This document shows, one piece after another, positions 26,897 to 34,894 of a stretch of 43,257 bases of DNA (within the stretch, counting starts at the first letter, position 1; each line of letters starts with the position of its first letter). Below the pieces are notes generated by a model. That model was not told where the DNA came from. It saw only the letters and a program-made list of their open reading frames with translations, and ran no database searches. Origin of the DNA: UBA724 sp964008075 (lineage in GTDB: Bacteria; Bacteroidota; Bacteroidia; Flavobacteriales; Flavobacteriaceae); contig CAXGAP010000007.1 of the NCBI GenBank assembly GCA_964008075.1, positions 1-43,257 of the forward strand, given 5' to 3'. Made by a program: the position numbers and the translations under genes.

Positions 26897-27599
26897 GTAG
26901 TACGTTCAGTGATTTTGGCCTTGTAAACCCTTGCAAATGAATTTGATAATATTTCATCAATACTTCAAGCAACTGTTTTCGGTTCTGTTTTGACACCAAA
27001 ACCTCACTCAATTCATCAAAAGTTGTGCCTAAATATGACTTTAAAACAGAAACCGTTGCAGCATCATCAACCAAATGTGTACTTTTATGTGTTGTAAAGC
27101 AACCATTTTCAAGATCAAAATAGGGAAGATTTTGATGGTTTATATTTGGAAAAAACCCCAAGTGTTTGGTAAGGGATAGCAAAAAGTAGATATGGAAATT
27201 TACAACATTGTCTTGCACATCAAACCAAGATAAACTATTAGACAAAAACTGGAACAGCGATGTGTTTGCTTCCTCTTCTTTCAGGGCAGCTGACAACACT
27301 TCACTCAAAAACAACACCACTGAGAGCTTGTCCATTGCATAGGGAATCGTTTGGTAGGGTTTGCTGATTTTTGTGGATTTTGGAATGGAAAGACTCGATT
27401 TCGCTCTGTGTTGATAGCTAATTTCAAGTTGATTGAGTGGCTGAAAAAGGGCAGCGTTTTTTTTCCCATTTCGCCCTTGCTTACTTCCTTTGATGAGATA
27501 AGACTTGATTCCATCGCTCAAGGTGTAGCAACGTACAATCAGGCTTGTTTCGCTATAATTGATTTTCGATAAGACAATTGCCTCTGTTGTGACAAGCAT
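26880..27599 (-). CDS. recO: DNA repair protein RecO
   Basis: RecO loads RecA with RecR and anneals single-stranded DNA. The N-terminal OB-fold is recognisable (TEAIVLSKINYSETSLIVRCYT, then GIKSYLIKGSKQG). The C-terminal region contains one Cys (ENGCFTTHK) where zinc-binding family members have a CxxC...C pattern, so a zinc site is unlikely. At 239 residues it is near family length. Its ATG shares one base with the porZ stop (TAATG), and its end overlaps the receptor gene, giving a tight three-gene unit. Confidence 0.92.
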   Translation of the reverse strand: MLVTTEAIVLSKINYSETSLIVRCYTLSDGIKSYLIKGSKQGRNGKKNAALFQPLNQLEISYQHRAKSSLSIPKSTKISKPYQTIPYAMDKLSVVLFLSEVLSAALKEEEANTSLFQFLSNSLSWFDVQDNVVNFHIYFLLSLTKHLGFFPNINHQNLPYFDLENGCFTTHKSTHLVDDAATVSVLKSYLGTTFDELSEVLVSKQNRKQLLEVLMKYYQIHLQGFTRPKSLNVLHEIYS

Positions 27600-29881
27600 T
27601 AGTTGATGATCATAACCTTCTCAACGGAACTATCCAACCCGTCATTGGTTGTCACAAAAATAAGATATACGCCGGAACGCACGCGTTTACCAGAAAATGA
27701 ATTTATATCCCACTGTACACTCCCCCCTGTGGAGGTGGTTTCATAGACAGCATTTCCAACGATATCTGTGATTTTGACCACACAATCGGCTTGGAGACCA
27801 CGAATGGTGAGTGGCCCCGTGTATCGAGGGCGTATGGGGTTTGGATACACCTCTATATTCTCCAGGGTTTCGGATGGCGCAAAGGCATTGCCTTGAAAAG
27901 CAACAAGACCATTAGAGGAGCCAATAAAGATTTTTCCAGATTGATTGTCATACGCCAAACTCTGAATAAAGTTGGTTGGCAGAGGGCTGTTTTCTTTGGT
28001 AAAGTGATGGATGGTTTTTTTGCCATCTTCTGAAAACAGAAACACCCCAGCCCCATCAGTGGCAACCCACTTTTGGTTGTTTCCGTCCACTTCAATCGCT
28101 TTGATGTTTTGGTTGGCGAGCAGTTCCCCCACATTTCCTCCTTCTTTCAAAACAACAGTACTTGCCGAAACTTCTTGGGTAAACATCCGACTGGCACCAT
28201 ACAACACGCGCAAGCCACTGGTTGTGCCAACCCAGAGGTTGTCATCATAGTCTATCGCAACACTTCGCACATCTTCGGCAGGCAGATTCTCTGCTACTCC
28301 GATCGATCGTAAGACAGGGGCGCCATTGATTTCGGTATAACCAATCAGCCCAGAAGACGAACTGCCAAAATAGATTTCATCATTGGGTGAAATTTCAAGT
28401 TTGGAGTAACCATCTGCCCTTGTCAAAGATGACAACACAGGCAGGAGATCAACACTTTGCCAATTGCCATTGACGCTACGTTTTTTTAAGCCTTTAGCAA
28501 CAAAGGATGTAATCGACCACATCGAGCCTTCACTGTCAAAGGCAACATCTCGAATACGAACACTGCTATAGTTTGGATTTTCGCCAAGTTCTTTTGGATT
28601 TAGCGACTCCAGCCCACTATTGGTTTGATTCCACAAATTACCAACTACTCCATTGTTGATTTCCAACAAGCCATGGTGCATGGCGCAGGCAAACACTTGG
28701 CTTGTGTCGTTGGGGTTTGGCACCACACTGACGATACTTCGCGCACCACTCAAAGAACTGTATGGAAGGTTTTGCCAATTCCCTTCACTTAAGCGACTAA
28801 TGCCATAGGCATTTAAGGGATAGGGGTTGTAGGTCTTGTTAAAGGCACCATGCGCAATCCATATCTCATCTTCAGCAACAAACGAGAGATCAAAAATTTC
28901 GTTGCGCAAAGGGCCACTTGGACTAACGATTCTTGTTTCGCTGGGGTTGTGCAACAGCAAACCCGACCCTGAAGTACCGATAAAGAGATTGTCTCCTAAC
29001 TTTGTTGCCGAGCTAAACGTCTGGCCACTCAAACTCCCAGTTGAAGTGGCAAGGGTGCTGACGAGCTGATCGGCACCGAAACTGAGAATTTTGTTTGAAA
29101 AACTAAGAATGAGTGCATTCTCGTTAACATCCACCCACAACAGTGTTCCGCTTTCGCGATAGCGCTCTACAGCAACATCATTGATCAAGGCAGCACAAAT
29201 GCTTACTGCACCCGATTGAGTTACCCCCAAAAGGGTATTGTTGACCAAGCCGATGGCCTTCCACTGCCCAACTGCAATTTTGCGCCATGCGCTTTCCAAT
29301 ACTAGGTTTGGATCATCTGTCGAGGCTTTGTATAAACCCTCTTCCGTAGCAGCATAAAGAGATGTGCCAACAAGTGCAGTTTGATTGACTTGGATTTGGC
29401 TATTATTGACACCAAAAAAATAAGACTCGTTAAAGCGGTTGTTTGCAAAATCATAGGACGAGATGCCATAGTTGGCAGAGATATAAAGGGTTTGATTTTT
29501 GAGTAAAAAGGTGTTGATGGGCTTATTATTTCCAGGGATTGAAATATTTCGATCAATCGAATTGTCGATTACCACTGATCCATCTGTGAGATTATGAATG
29601 CCCAGCATTCCATTTTGATAGCCAACTATCATATAATTATCGCTGATCGTGAGGGTGTTCACATCATCTCCCAACAACCCATTGACAGTTGTCATGGGCA
29701 CCACTTCATTGGCAGTGGGGTCATAAGAAAACAGGCTGTTTTCTGCCAGTCCATAGACAAGGCCGTTCTTCGCGCCAACCACTCCAGTGATTTGATCATA
29801 AGAGTAAAAAGAAGACCAGCCATCATATTGTCCATAAACAATCACCGAGCAAAATAAGAATAAGAAACGAAGGGTATTCAT
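27599..29881 (-). CDS. porZ: PorZ-like T9SS component with beta-propeller and sorting tail
   Basis: PorZ is part of the T9SS attachment complex at the cell surface, where cargo is anchored. This 760-residue protein has a signal peptide (MNTLRFLFLFCSVIVYGQ), then the PorZ N-terminal propeller (YDGWSSFYSYDQITGVVGAK), repeated two-component-regulator-type propeller blades, and a C-terminal type A sorting domain beginning IEVYPNPIRP and ending SSVEKVMIIN. I start it at ATG 29881, before the signal peptide, not the in-frame start at 29908. It lies 36 bases downstream of gdhA and directly upstream of recO. No other T9SS structural gene is in the window. Confidence 0.88.
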   Translation of the reverse strand: MNTLRFLFLFCSVIVYGQYDGWSSFYSYDQITGVVGAKNGLVYGLAENSLFSYDPTANEVVPMTTVNGLLGDDVNTLTISDNYMIVGYQNGMLGIHNLTDGSVVIDNSIDRNISIPGNNKPINTFLLKNQTLYISANYGISSYDFANNRFNESYFFGVNNSQIQVNQTALVGTSLYAATEEGLYKASTDDPNLVLESAWRKIAVGQWKAIGLVNNTLLGVTQSGAVSICAALINDVAVERYRESGTLLWVDVNENALILSFSNKILSFGADQLVSTLATSTGSLSGQTFSSATKLGDNLFIGTSGSGLLLHNPSETRIVSPSGPLRNEIFDLSFVAEDEIWIAHGAFNKTYNPYPLNAYGISRLSEGNWQNLPYSSLSGARSIVSVVPNPNDTSQVFACAMHHGLLEINNGVVGNLWNQTNSGLESLNPKELGENPNYSSVRIRDVAFDSEGSMWSITSFVAKGLKKRSVNGNWQSVDLLPVLSSLTRADGYSKLEISPNDEIYFGSSSSGLIGYTEINGAPVLRSIGVAENLPAEDVRSVAIDYDDNLWVGTTSGLRVLYGASRMFTQEVSASTVVLKEGGNVGELLANQNIKAIEVDGNNQKWVATDGAGVFLFSEDGKKTIHHFTKENSPLPTNFIQSLAYDNQSGKIFIGSSNGLVAFQGNAFAPSETLENIEVYPNPIRPRYTGPLTIRGLQADCVVKITDIVGNAVYETTSTGGSVQWDINSFSGKRVRSGVYLIFVTTNDGLDSSVEKVMIIN

Positions 29882-29917
29882 AAGATAGCATACGTAAATT
29901 AGGTGCAAATCATATAA

Positions 29918-31258
29918 TTATACAACACCTTGTGCGAGCATGGCATCGGCAACTTTGACAAAAGCTGCGATATTGGCGCCCTTTTCATAGTTTACATTAT
30001 CGCCATCTTTCCCATGGATTACACAATTGTTGTGGATATCTGTCATGATGGCTTGCAATCGCTCGTCAACTTCTTCTCTAGTCCAGCTGTATCGAAGGGA
30101 GTTTTGTGCCATTTCCAAACCAGAAACAGCAACACCACCTGCGTTTGACGCCTTGCCAGGGGCATAGAGCATCTGATGCTTGTGAAACACTTTGATGGCT
30201 TTGGGAGTGGAGGGCATATTGGCACCTTCACTGATACAAAAACAACTATTATCAGCAAGTTGTTTAGCATCTTTTTCGTCGAGTTCGTTTTGTGTTGCAC
30301 AGGGGAATGCCACATCACAGGGAACCTCCCAAGGTCGCTTGCCTGCATGGAAACTCGTTTTTGGATAGGCATCGACATATGCGCTGATGCGACCTCGTTT
30401 GTTGTTCTTCAGATCCATCAAAAAAGCCATTTTTTCTGCATCCATTCCATCGGGGTCATACACATAGCCAGAGGAGTCGGACAGGGTGAGCACCTTGGCA
30501 CCCAATTGTATGCATTTTTCGGCAGCATATTGTGCCACATTCCCTGAGCCAGAAATCACAACTTGTTTTCCTTCCAATTGATCGGATCGTGTTGCCAGCA
30601 TATTGTTGGCAAAATACACTGCGCCATAGCCTGTCGCCTCTGGGCGAATCATCGATCCACCCCAACTTATTCCTTTGCCAGTCAGCACCCCTGTAAACTC
30701 ATTTTTCAAGCGTTTGTATTGTCCAAACATATAGCCAATCTCTCGACCACCCACGCCGATGTCTCCAGCTGGGATGTCTCTGTTGGGGCCGATATGACGA
30801 AACAATTCGGTCATAAAACTCTGGCAAAACCGCATCACTTCTCCATCCGATTTGCCTTTGGGGTTGAAGTCTGCTCCTCCTTTTCCACCACCCATTGGCA
30901 GGGTTGTGAGGGCATTTTTAAACACTTGTTCAAAGGCCAAAAATTTCAGGATACTCAGATTGACCGATTCATGAAAGCGCAAACCCCCTTTATAAGGTCC
31001 AATGGCAGAGTTCATCTCGATTCGAAAACCTCGGTTGACACGAATTTCGCCCGTGTCATCGATCCATGGCACGCGAAAGCTCACCATACGCTCTGGCTCC
31101 GCCATACGCATCAAGATGTTTTTGCCGTGATAGATTTCGTGTTGAACAATGTAGGGAATCACAGTTTCAGCAACCTCGCGAACGGCTTGCATAAACTCAG
31201 GCTCGTGTTGATTGCGTTGCTGCACGTCTGCAATAAATTGATCGATGATTTGTTTCAT
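29918..31258 (-). CDS. gdhA: glutamate dehydrogenase (NADP-type)
   Basis: GdhA reductively aminates 2-oxoglutarate to glutamate, a main ammonium-assimilation route. The 446-residue length and the blocks PYKGGLRFHESVN, LPMGGGKGGADFNP (with the catalytic Lys region) and DIPAGDIGVGGREIGYMFGQY place it in the hexameric class, usually NADP-specific. VISGSGNVAQYAAEK is the Rossmann nucleotide loop. A large antisense open frame covers most of this gene but is only a by-product of codon use. It is flanked by porZ (36 bases) and the metB-like gene (44 bases), all on the same strand. Confidence 0.96.
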   Translation of the reverse strand: MKQIIDQFIADVQQRNQHEPEFMQAVREVAETVIPYIVQHEIYHGKNILMRMAEPERMVSFRVPWIDDTGEIRVNRGFRIEMNSAIGPYKGGLRFHESVNLSILKFLAFEQVFKNALTTLPMGGGKGGADFNPKGKSDGEVMRFCQSFMTELFRHIGPNRDIPAGDIGVGGREIGYMFGQYKRLKNEFTGVLTGKGISWGGSMIRPEATGYGAVYFANNMLATRSDQLEGKQVVISGSGNVAQYAAEKCIQLGAKVLTLSDSSGYVYDPDGMDAEKMAFLMDLKNNKRGRISAYVDAYPKTSFHAGKRPWEVPCDVAFPCATQNELDEKDAKQLADNSCFCISEGANMPSTPKAIKVFHKHQMLYAPGKASNAGGVAVSGLEMAQNSLRYSWTREEVDERLQAIMTDIHNNCVIHGKDGDNVNYEKGANIAAFVKVADAMLAQGVV

Positions 31259-31302
31259 GGTTAAGTTTTTATCAAATAAAAATAAGCAATTATTTCAATC
31301 GA

Positions 31303-32457
31303 TTATTCAAGTGCTTGTTTGAGATCAGCAATAAGGTCGTTGCTGTCTTCGATCCCAACACTCAATCGAATCAGCCCATCGACTACTCCTGATTTTTCTC
31401 GTTCGCTTTTGGGAATCGAGGCGTGGGTCATGCTGGCTGGATGGCCTGCCAAACTCTCCACCCCACCAAGTGATTCGGCCAATGTAAAGAGCTTTAATTT
31501 TCCGATGGTTTTCGTTGCTTTGCCGACGGAATCGTCTTGTTGTACAAATGAAATCATACCTCCAAAACCATTCATTTGTCGTTTGGCGACCTCGTGGTTG
31601 GGATGGCTTTCAAATCCTGGCCAATAGACCCTGTCAACAGCAGGGTGATCAGCGAGTAGTCGAGCGATTTTCTCACCGTTTTCACAGTGGCGTTGCATAC
31701 GTACATGTAGGGTTTTGATGCCACGCAGCACCAAAAAAGCATCGAGGGGACCACAGACTGCACCACTGGCATTTTGAATAAATGAGAGTCGCTCTGCCAA
31801 TGCAGCATCTCGCACCACCAAAGCACCCAAGATCACATCCGAATGACCGCCGAGGTATTTGGTCGCGGAGTGCATCACAATATCTGCACCCAATGACAGG
31901 GGTTGCTGCAAATAGGGCGACGCAAAAGTGTTGTCCACAGCAAGCCAGATGTCCTTGTCTGCAACCAGTTGAGACATAGCTATGATATCCACCACATTCA
32001 TCATTGGATTTGTGGGTGTTTCGACCCAGATTAACTTCGTTTTGGCATTGATTTTTGCTGCGACACTTGCAGGGTCTTGCATATCGACAAAGTGAAACAC
32101 GATGCCGAGGTCTTGAAAAATTTTGGTAAAAATACGATAACTCCCCCCATATAAATCGTTGGTCGAAATGACCTCGTCGCCTGGGGATAGCAACTTGACG
32201 ACTGCATCGATTGCTGCCATACCTGATCCAAAACAAAATCCATGTGTGCCATTTTCGATGCTTGCCAACGACGCCTCTAGCGCTGTACGCGTTGGGTTGT
32301 GGGTGCGACTGTATTCATAGCCCTGATGATCGCCTGGACTTCTTTGCGCATAGGTCGAAGTCAGATATACGGGTGGCATCACTGCGCCATAGCCCTTGTC
32401 GGGCTGTTGACCGCCATGGATGGTTTTTGAATTGAAATGAAGCTTTTCTTTTCCCAT
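31303..32457 (-). CDS. metB: trans-sulfuration PLP enzyme, cystathionine gamma-synthase-like
   Basis: A Cys/Met-metabolism PLP enzyme, probably cystathionine gamma-synthase, although gamma-lyase or homocysteine synthase activity is hard to exclude from sequence. The PLP lysine lies in HSATKYLGGHSDV; YEYSRTHNPTR, FGSGMAAI and WVETPTNPMMNVVDI are family blocks, and the end SLGGVESLAGHPASMTHAS is characteristic. I start it at ATG 32457 (MGKEKLHFNSKTIHGG, 384 residues), not seven codons earlier. A TAnnTTTG element lies 18 bases upstream of that ATG, which supports the later start. Confidence 0.92.
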   Translation of the reverse strand: MGKEKLHFNSKTIHGGQQPDKGYGAVMPPVYLTSTYAQRSPGDHQGYEYSRTHNPTRTALEASLASIENGTHGFCFGSGMAAIDAVVKLLSPGDEVISTNDLYGGSYRIFTKIFQDLGIVFHFVDMQDPASVAAKINAKTKLIWVETPTNPMMNVVDIIAMSQLVADKDIWLAVDNTFASPYLQQPLSLGADIVMHSATKYLGGHSDVILGALVVRDAALAERLSFIQNASGAVCGPLDAFLVLRGIKTLHVRMQRHCENGEKIARLLADHPAVDRVYWPGFESHPNHEVAKRQMNGFGGMISFVQQDDSVGKATKTIGKLKLFTLAESLGGVESLAGHPASMTHASIPKSEREKSGVVDGLIRLSVGIEDSNDLIADLKQALE

Positions 32458-32475
32458 CAATAAAAAATTTAAGAA

Positions 32476-32483
32476 CAAATGTA
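32476..32483 (-). promoter_or_regulatory. -7 element for the metB-like gene
   Basis: On the - strand this reads TACATTTG (TAnnTTTG), ending 18 bases before ATG 32457. In the same divergent gap the + strand has CATCTTTG at 32526-32533, one mismatch from consensus and a candidate for the ArsC-like gene. Confidence 0.45.
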
Positions 32484-32556
32484 TTGCTATCTACCCAAAT
32501 CCACATCCTTTTCCTAAAAAATCATCATCTTTGCCCTGATACATAAGGGGTGATTT

Positions 32557-32910
32557 ATGAATACTTATATCTATTTATCTACGTGCAATACTTGTATGCG
32601 AATTCTAAAGGAACTCGACATGCCTGAGGGAACTATGTTACAAGACGTCAAACACCAACCTATCAGCACTGCGCAGTTGGAGGCACTATACCAAGTCACC
32701 CAGTCGTATGAGCAGTTGATCAACAAACGTTCAAGGGTAATCCAAGCCCTCAACAAATCTGGAAAAACATTGGTCGAAATGGATTTTCAACACCTATTGC
32801 AAATCGAATACAGTTGTCTCAAACGACCCATTCTTCATTGGAATAACAACTTCTATTTGGGTAATGCCAAGAAGACTGTAGCAGCCATGCAGCAGGCCGT
32901 TCATGGATAA
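32557..32910 (+). CDS. ArsC/Spx-family thioredoxin-fold protein
   Basis: A 117-residue protein of the arsenate reductase/Spx family. It has an N-terminal YLSTCNTCMRILKEL motif with a Cys10-x-x-Cys13 pair, a middle region with TQSYEQLINKRSRV, and the family's LKRPILHWNNNFYLGN near the C terminus. Arsenate reductase and Spx-like redox-sensing roles both occur in this family. No arsenic genes lie nearby, so I call only the family. A purine-rich AAGGGG precedes the ATG. The gene overlaps the transporter gene by 8 bases (ATGGATAA), implying cotranslation. Confidence 0.85.
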   Translation: MNTYIYLSTCNTCMRILKELDMPEGTMLQDVKHQPISTAQLEALYQVTQSYEQLINKRSRVIQALNKSGKTLVEMDFQHLLQIEYSCLKRPILHWNNNFYLGNAKKTVAAMQQAVHG

Positions 32911-33799
32911 ACGAACACTTGCCATTTTCGCTGCTTTGGGCGCAACACTCATTTATGCCCTCAATCATACGATTGCCAAAGAAGTGATGCCCACTTATGT
33001 ACTAGGTTTTGGCTTTATTGGTATTAGACTCATTGGAGCGACCATCGTCTTTTGGCTGCTCGGACTGTTTTTGCCCAAACAGAGCATTGACATTGAAGAT
33101 CGATGGCCCTTTCTTCGTGCTGCATTTTTTGGCATGGCAATCAATATGTTGGCATTTTTTAAGGGGCTGGAATATTCAACACCAATCAATAGCACTGTCA
33201 TTATCACCACCACACCTATCATGGTTTTTTTGTTTTCTGTCATACTCCTTAAAGAACACATACACCCCAAAAGAGCCATTGGCGTACTGATTGGCTTTTT
33301 AGGCGCACTGTCGTTGGTCTTGTTTAGCCAGCAAGCCCCTGCCAATGCCCCCAACATTAGTCTCGGCAATTTTTTGTTTATCGTCAATGCCAGCGCTTAT
33401 GGGCTTTATATGATTTATGTAAAACCCTTGAGCGAAAAGTATAACACCATTCACTTACTCAAGTGGTTGTTTCTCATTGGGCTTGTTATGACCATACCCT
33501 TGACCCTTCCTGAGTTGTTGGCAGTGGACTTTCAACAGATGCCTCTCTCCATTTGGTGGCGCATTGGCTTTGTGGTGTTTGGCACAACTTTTATGACTTA
33601 TTTGCTCATGGTGTATGCTATTCGGCATTTGCGTGCCACTTCACTGTCGGTATTTACCTATTTGCAACCCATTATTGGCATTGTTTATGCTGTGTTGGTT
33701 GGGGCAGACTTTATGACCCCAATTAAGTGGATTGCCATTAGTTTGGTACTCGTTGGCGTTTATCTAGTCACCAAACAAGAGCAGCCAAAGGGTGTGTGA
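32903..33799 (+). CDS. EamA/DMT-family transporter
   Basis: A 298-residue inner-membrane protein with about ten transmembrane segments in two EamA repeats. It contains PIMVFLFSVILLKEHIHPKRAIGVLIGFLGALSLVLF in pieces in the first repeat and RATSLSVFTYLQPIIGIVYA in the second, both typical of drug/metabolite exporters. The substrate is unknown. It is translationally coupled to the ArsC-like gene. The stop is at 33797-33799; directly after it lies a decayed T9SS-tail fragment rather than a third gene. Confidence 0.9.
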   Translation: MDKRTLAIFAALGATLIYALNHTIAKEVMPTYVLGFGFIGIRLIGATIVFWLLGLFLPKQSIDIEDRWPFLRAAFFGMAINMLAFFKGLEYSTPINSTVIITTTPIMVFLFSVILLKEHIHPKRAIGVLIGFLGALSLVLFSQQAPANAPNISLGNFLFIVNASAYGLYMIYVKPLSEKYNTIHLLKWLFLIGLVMTIPLTLPELLAVDFQQMPLSIWWRIGFVVFGTTFMTYLLMVYAIRHLRATSLSVFTYLQPIIGIVYAVLVGADFMTPIKWIAISLVLVGVYLVTKQEQPKGV

Positions 33800-33820
33800 A
33801 TCGTTAAGAATTATTAGTGA

Positions 33821-34073
33821 ACAGAAAAAGTGAAACGCAAACCAACAATAACCCTGTACCCAAACTTCACTAGTAGTGAGCTCTATCTCATTAATGCCAC
33901 TACCACCAACACTAGCCATGGCTTGATTGACATTAGTGGAAAGCGACTGGCAACCTACAACTAAAGTGGCACAGCACACCAAACTATATGTATCAAGTGT
34001 TTCAAAATGCACTTATGTCCTAAAAGCCACTAGTGGCTTGCAGGTTAACTATTATCGCATTGTGAGAATATAG
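33821..34073 (+). pseudogene. frameshifted relic of a T9SS type A sorting domain
   Basis: The + strand frame from 33821 reads ITLYPNFTSSELYL then GLIDISGKRLATYN and stops at TAA 33962-33964. Shifting back one base at about 33960, the reading continues TKVAQHTKLYVSSVSK and TYVLKATSGLQVNYYRIVRI to TAG 34071-34073. Together this follows the T9SS C-terminal sorting domain: YPNP-TSSEL, a central D-x-SGK, then GTYVLK and a final K/R-x-V-x-I end. YPNF replaces YPNP and one frameshift breaks it. There is no start or upstream body, so it is the last ~80 codons of a deleted secreted-protein gene. This explains most of the only >300-base gap (33800-34162). Confidence 0.75.
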
Positions 34074-34097
34074 TTTTTTTGAACACTATAGTTCTAG

Positions 34098-34140
34098 GAT
34101 GCGACAAAAACTTGTGTTTACAGAACACTTAGAATCGCAT
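34098..34140. repeat. nested inverted repeats upstream of the TerB/J gene
   Basis: ATGCGA (34098-34103) is complementary to TCGCAT (34135-34140). Inside them GTGTT and AACAC form a second small stem. Just upstream GAAC...GTTC (34081-34094) and the perfect 16-base palindrome AAGCCACTAGTGGCTT (34024-34039) also occur. The structures could be a terminator remnant or a protein site; function unknown. Confidence 0.35.
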
Positions 34141-34150
34141 AGGTTATTTG

Positions 34151-34158
34151 TATTTTTG
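34151..34158 (+). promoter_or_regulatory. -7 element ending 4 bases before the TerB/J gene
   Basis: TATTTTTG matches TAnnTTTG. Only four bases (TGTC) separate it from ATG 34163, so transcription would begin at or about the start codon. No -33 TTG is seen 17-23 bases upstream. Confidence 0.45.
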
Positions 34159-34162
34159 TGTC

Positions 34163-34870
34163 ATGGCTTTGTTGTTTGCCTTCATCGGGTTTTTGTTGTT
34201 CCGTTTGCCGGGTGCCATCATTGGCTATTTTTTGGGGAGCTTGGTGTCCAACACTCGTGTTTATACCAATATAGGCAGCACACGCATCAACACCCGTGAC
34301 TTTGAGGTCAAACTGCTCACCCTTGCCAGTCTGGTCATCAAAGCCGATGGTAAGGTCACCCAAAAAGAGTTGGACTATGTGCGGCGCTATTTCGTATCGG
34401 CATACGGCAAGACTCGTGCCAATGAGGTCTTTCGCATCTTCAATTCCGAGATGAAAAAAACAGATGTCTCTGCTGCACAAATCTGCAATCACTTTGCCAC
34501 TTTTGCGCGTTATGAGAGTCGGCTCCAACTGATCCATTTTTTGTTTGGCATTGCAGGTGCTGATGGGTCTGTTTCCGAAGCCGAATGGCTCAAAATCGAA
34601 TCCTTCTCACGCTATTTGCGTGTGCGCCCAATCGACTTTGAAAGTATCAAGGCGATGTTTATCAAACAAGTCGATGGTGCGTACAAAATTTTGGAAGTGG
34701 ACAGATCAGCTTCCAACGCCGAAATCAAAAAGGCCTATCGCTACCTCGCCAAACGACACCACCCAGACAAGGTACAGCACCTAGGGGAGGCATATGTCAA
34801 GGCAGCACGCGAAAAATTTCAAAACATCCAAAAGGCATACGAACAAATCAAAAGTGAGCGTGGGTTCTAA
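34163..34870 (+). CDS. membrane TerB/J-domain protein (DjlA-like)
   Basis: A 235-residue protein with the DjlA layout. Residues 1-28 are one hydrophobic, Gly-containing membrane segment. Residues about 45-160 form a TerB-like helical domain with two acidic loops (KADGKVTQKE, AGADGSVSEAE). Residues about 171-235 are a J domain with HPD at 200-202 (AKRHHPDK). DjlA proteins are membrane-anchored DnaK cochaperones; the client here is unknown. I choose ATG 34163; a TTG at 34148 in frame is rejected because it overlaps the -7 element. The hupE-like gene follows after 24 bases with its own promoter match. Confidence 0.9.
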   Translation: MALLFAFIGFLLFRLPGAIIGYFLGSLVSNTRVYTNIGSTRINTRDFEVKLLTLASLVIKADGKVTQKELDYVRRYFVSAYGKTRANEVFRIFNSEMKKTDVSAAQICNHFATFARYESRLQLIHFLFGIAGADGSVSEAEWLKIESFSRYLRVRPIDFESIKAMFIKQVDGAYKILEVDRSASNAEIKKAYRYLAKRHHPDKVQHLGEAYVKAAREKFQNIQKAYEQIKSERGF

Positions 34871-34879
34871 GTTTTTTTT

Positions 34880-34887
34880 TAAGTTTG
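34880..34887 (+). promoter_or_regulatory. -7 element for hupE-like and dCMP deaminase genes
   Basis: TAAGTTTG matches TAnnTTTG and ends 7 bases before ATG 34895. It sits in the 24-base gap after the TerB/J gene, preceded by a run of T. Confidence 0.4.
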
Positions 34888-34894
34888 ATGTGAT

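Noticed and set aside
30563..31264. 233-codon open frame on the + strand opposite gdhA
   Set aside because: It lies entirely antisense to a clear glutamate dehydrogenase, has no recognisable domain, and is Cys/His-rich in the way shadow frames of well-coded genes usually are.
31682..32236. 184-codon open frame on the - strand within the metB-like gene
   Set aside because: It is the same DNA read in another frame of a well-supported PLP enzyme, with no family similarity.
33764..34012. 82-codon - strand frame across the transporter end and the following gap
   Set aside because: The + strand of the same DNA carries a readable T9SS sorting tail, which explains the sequence better.
34024..34039. 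Perfect 16-base palindrome AAGCCACTAGTGGCTT as an operator
   Set aside because: It falls inside the second half of the T9SS relic, where it encodes the KATSG part of the tail, so it is more likely a coding leftover.
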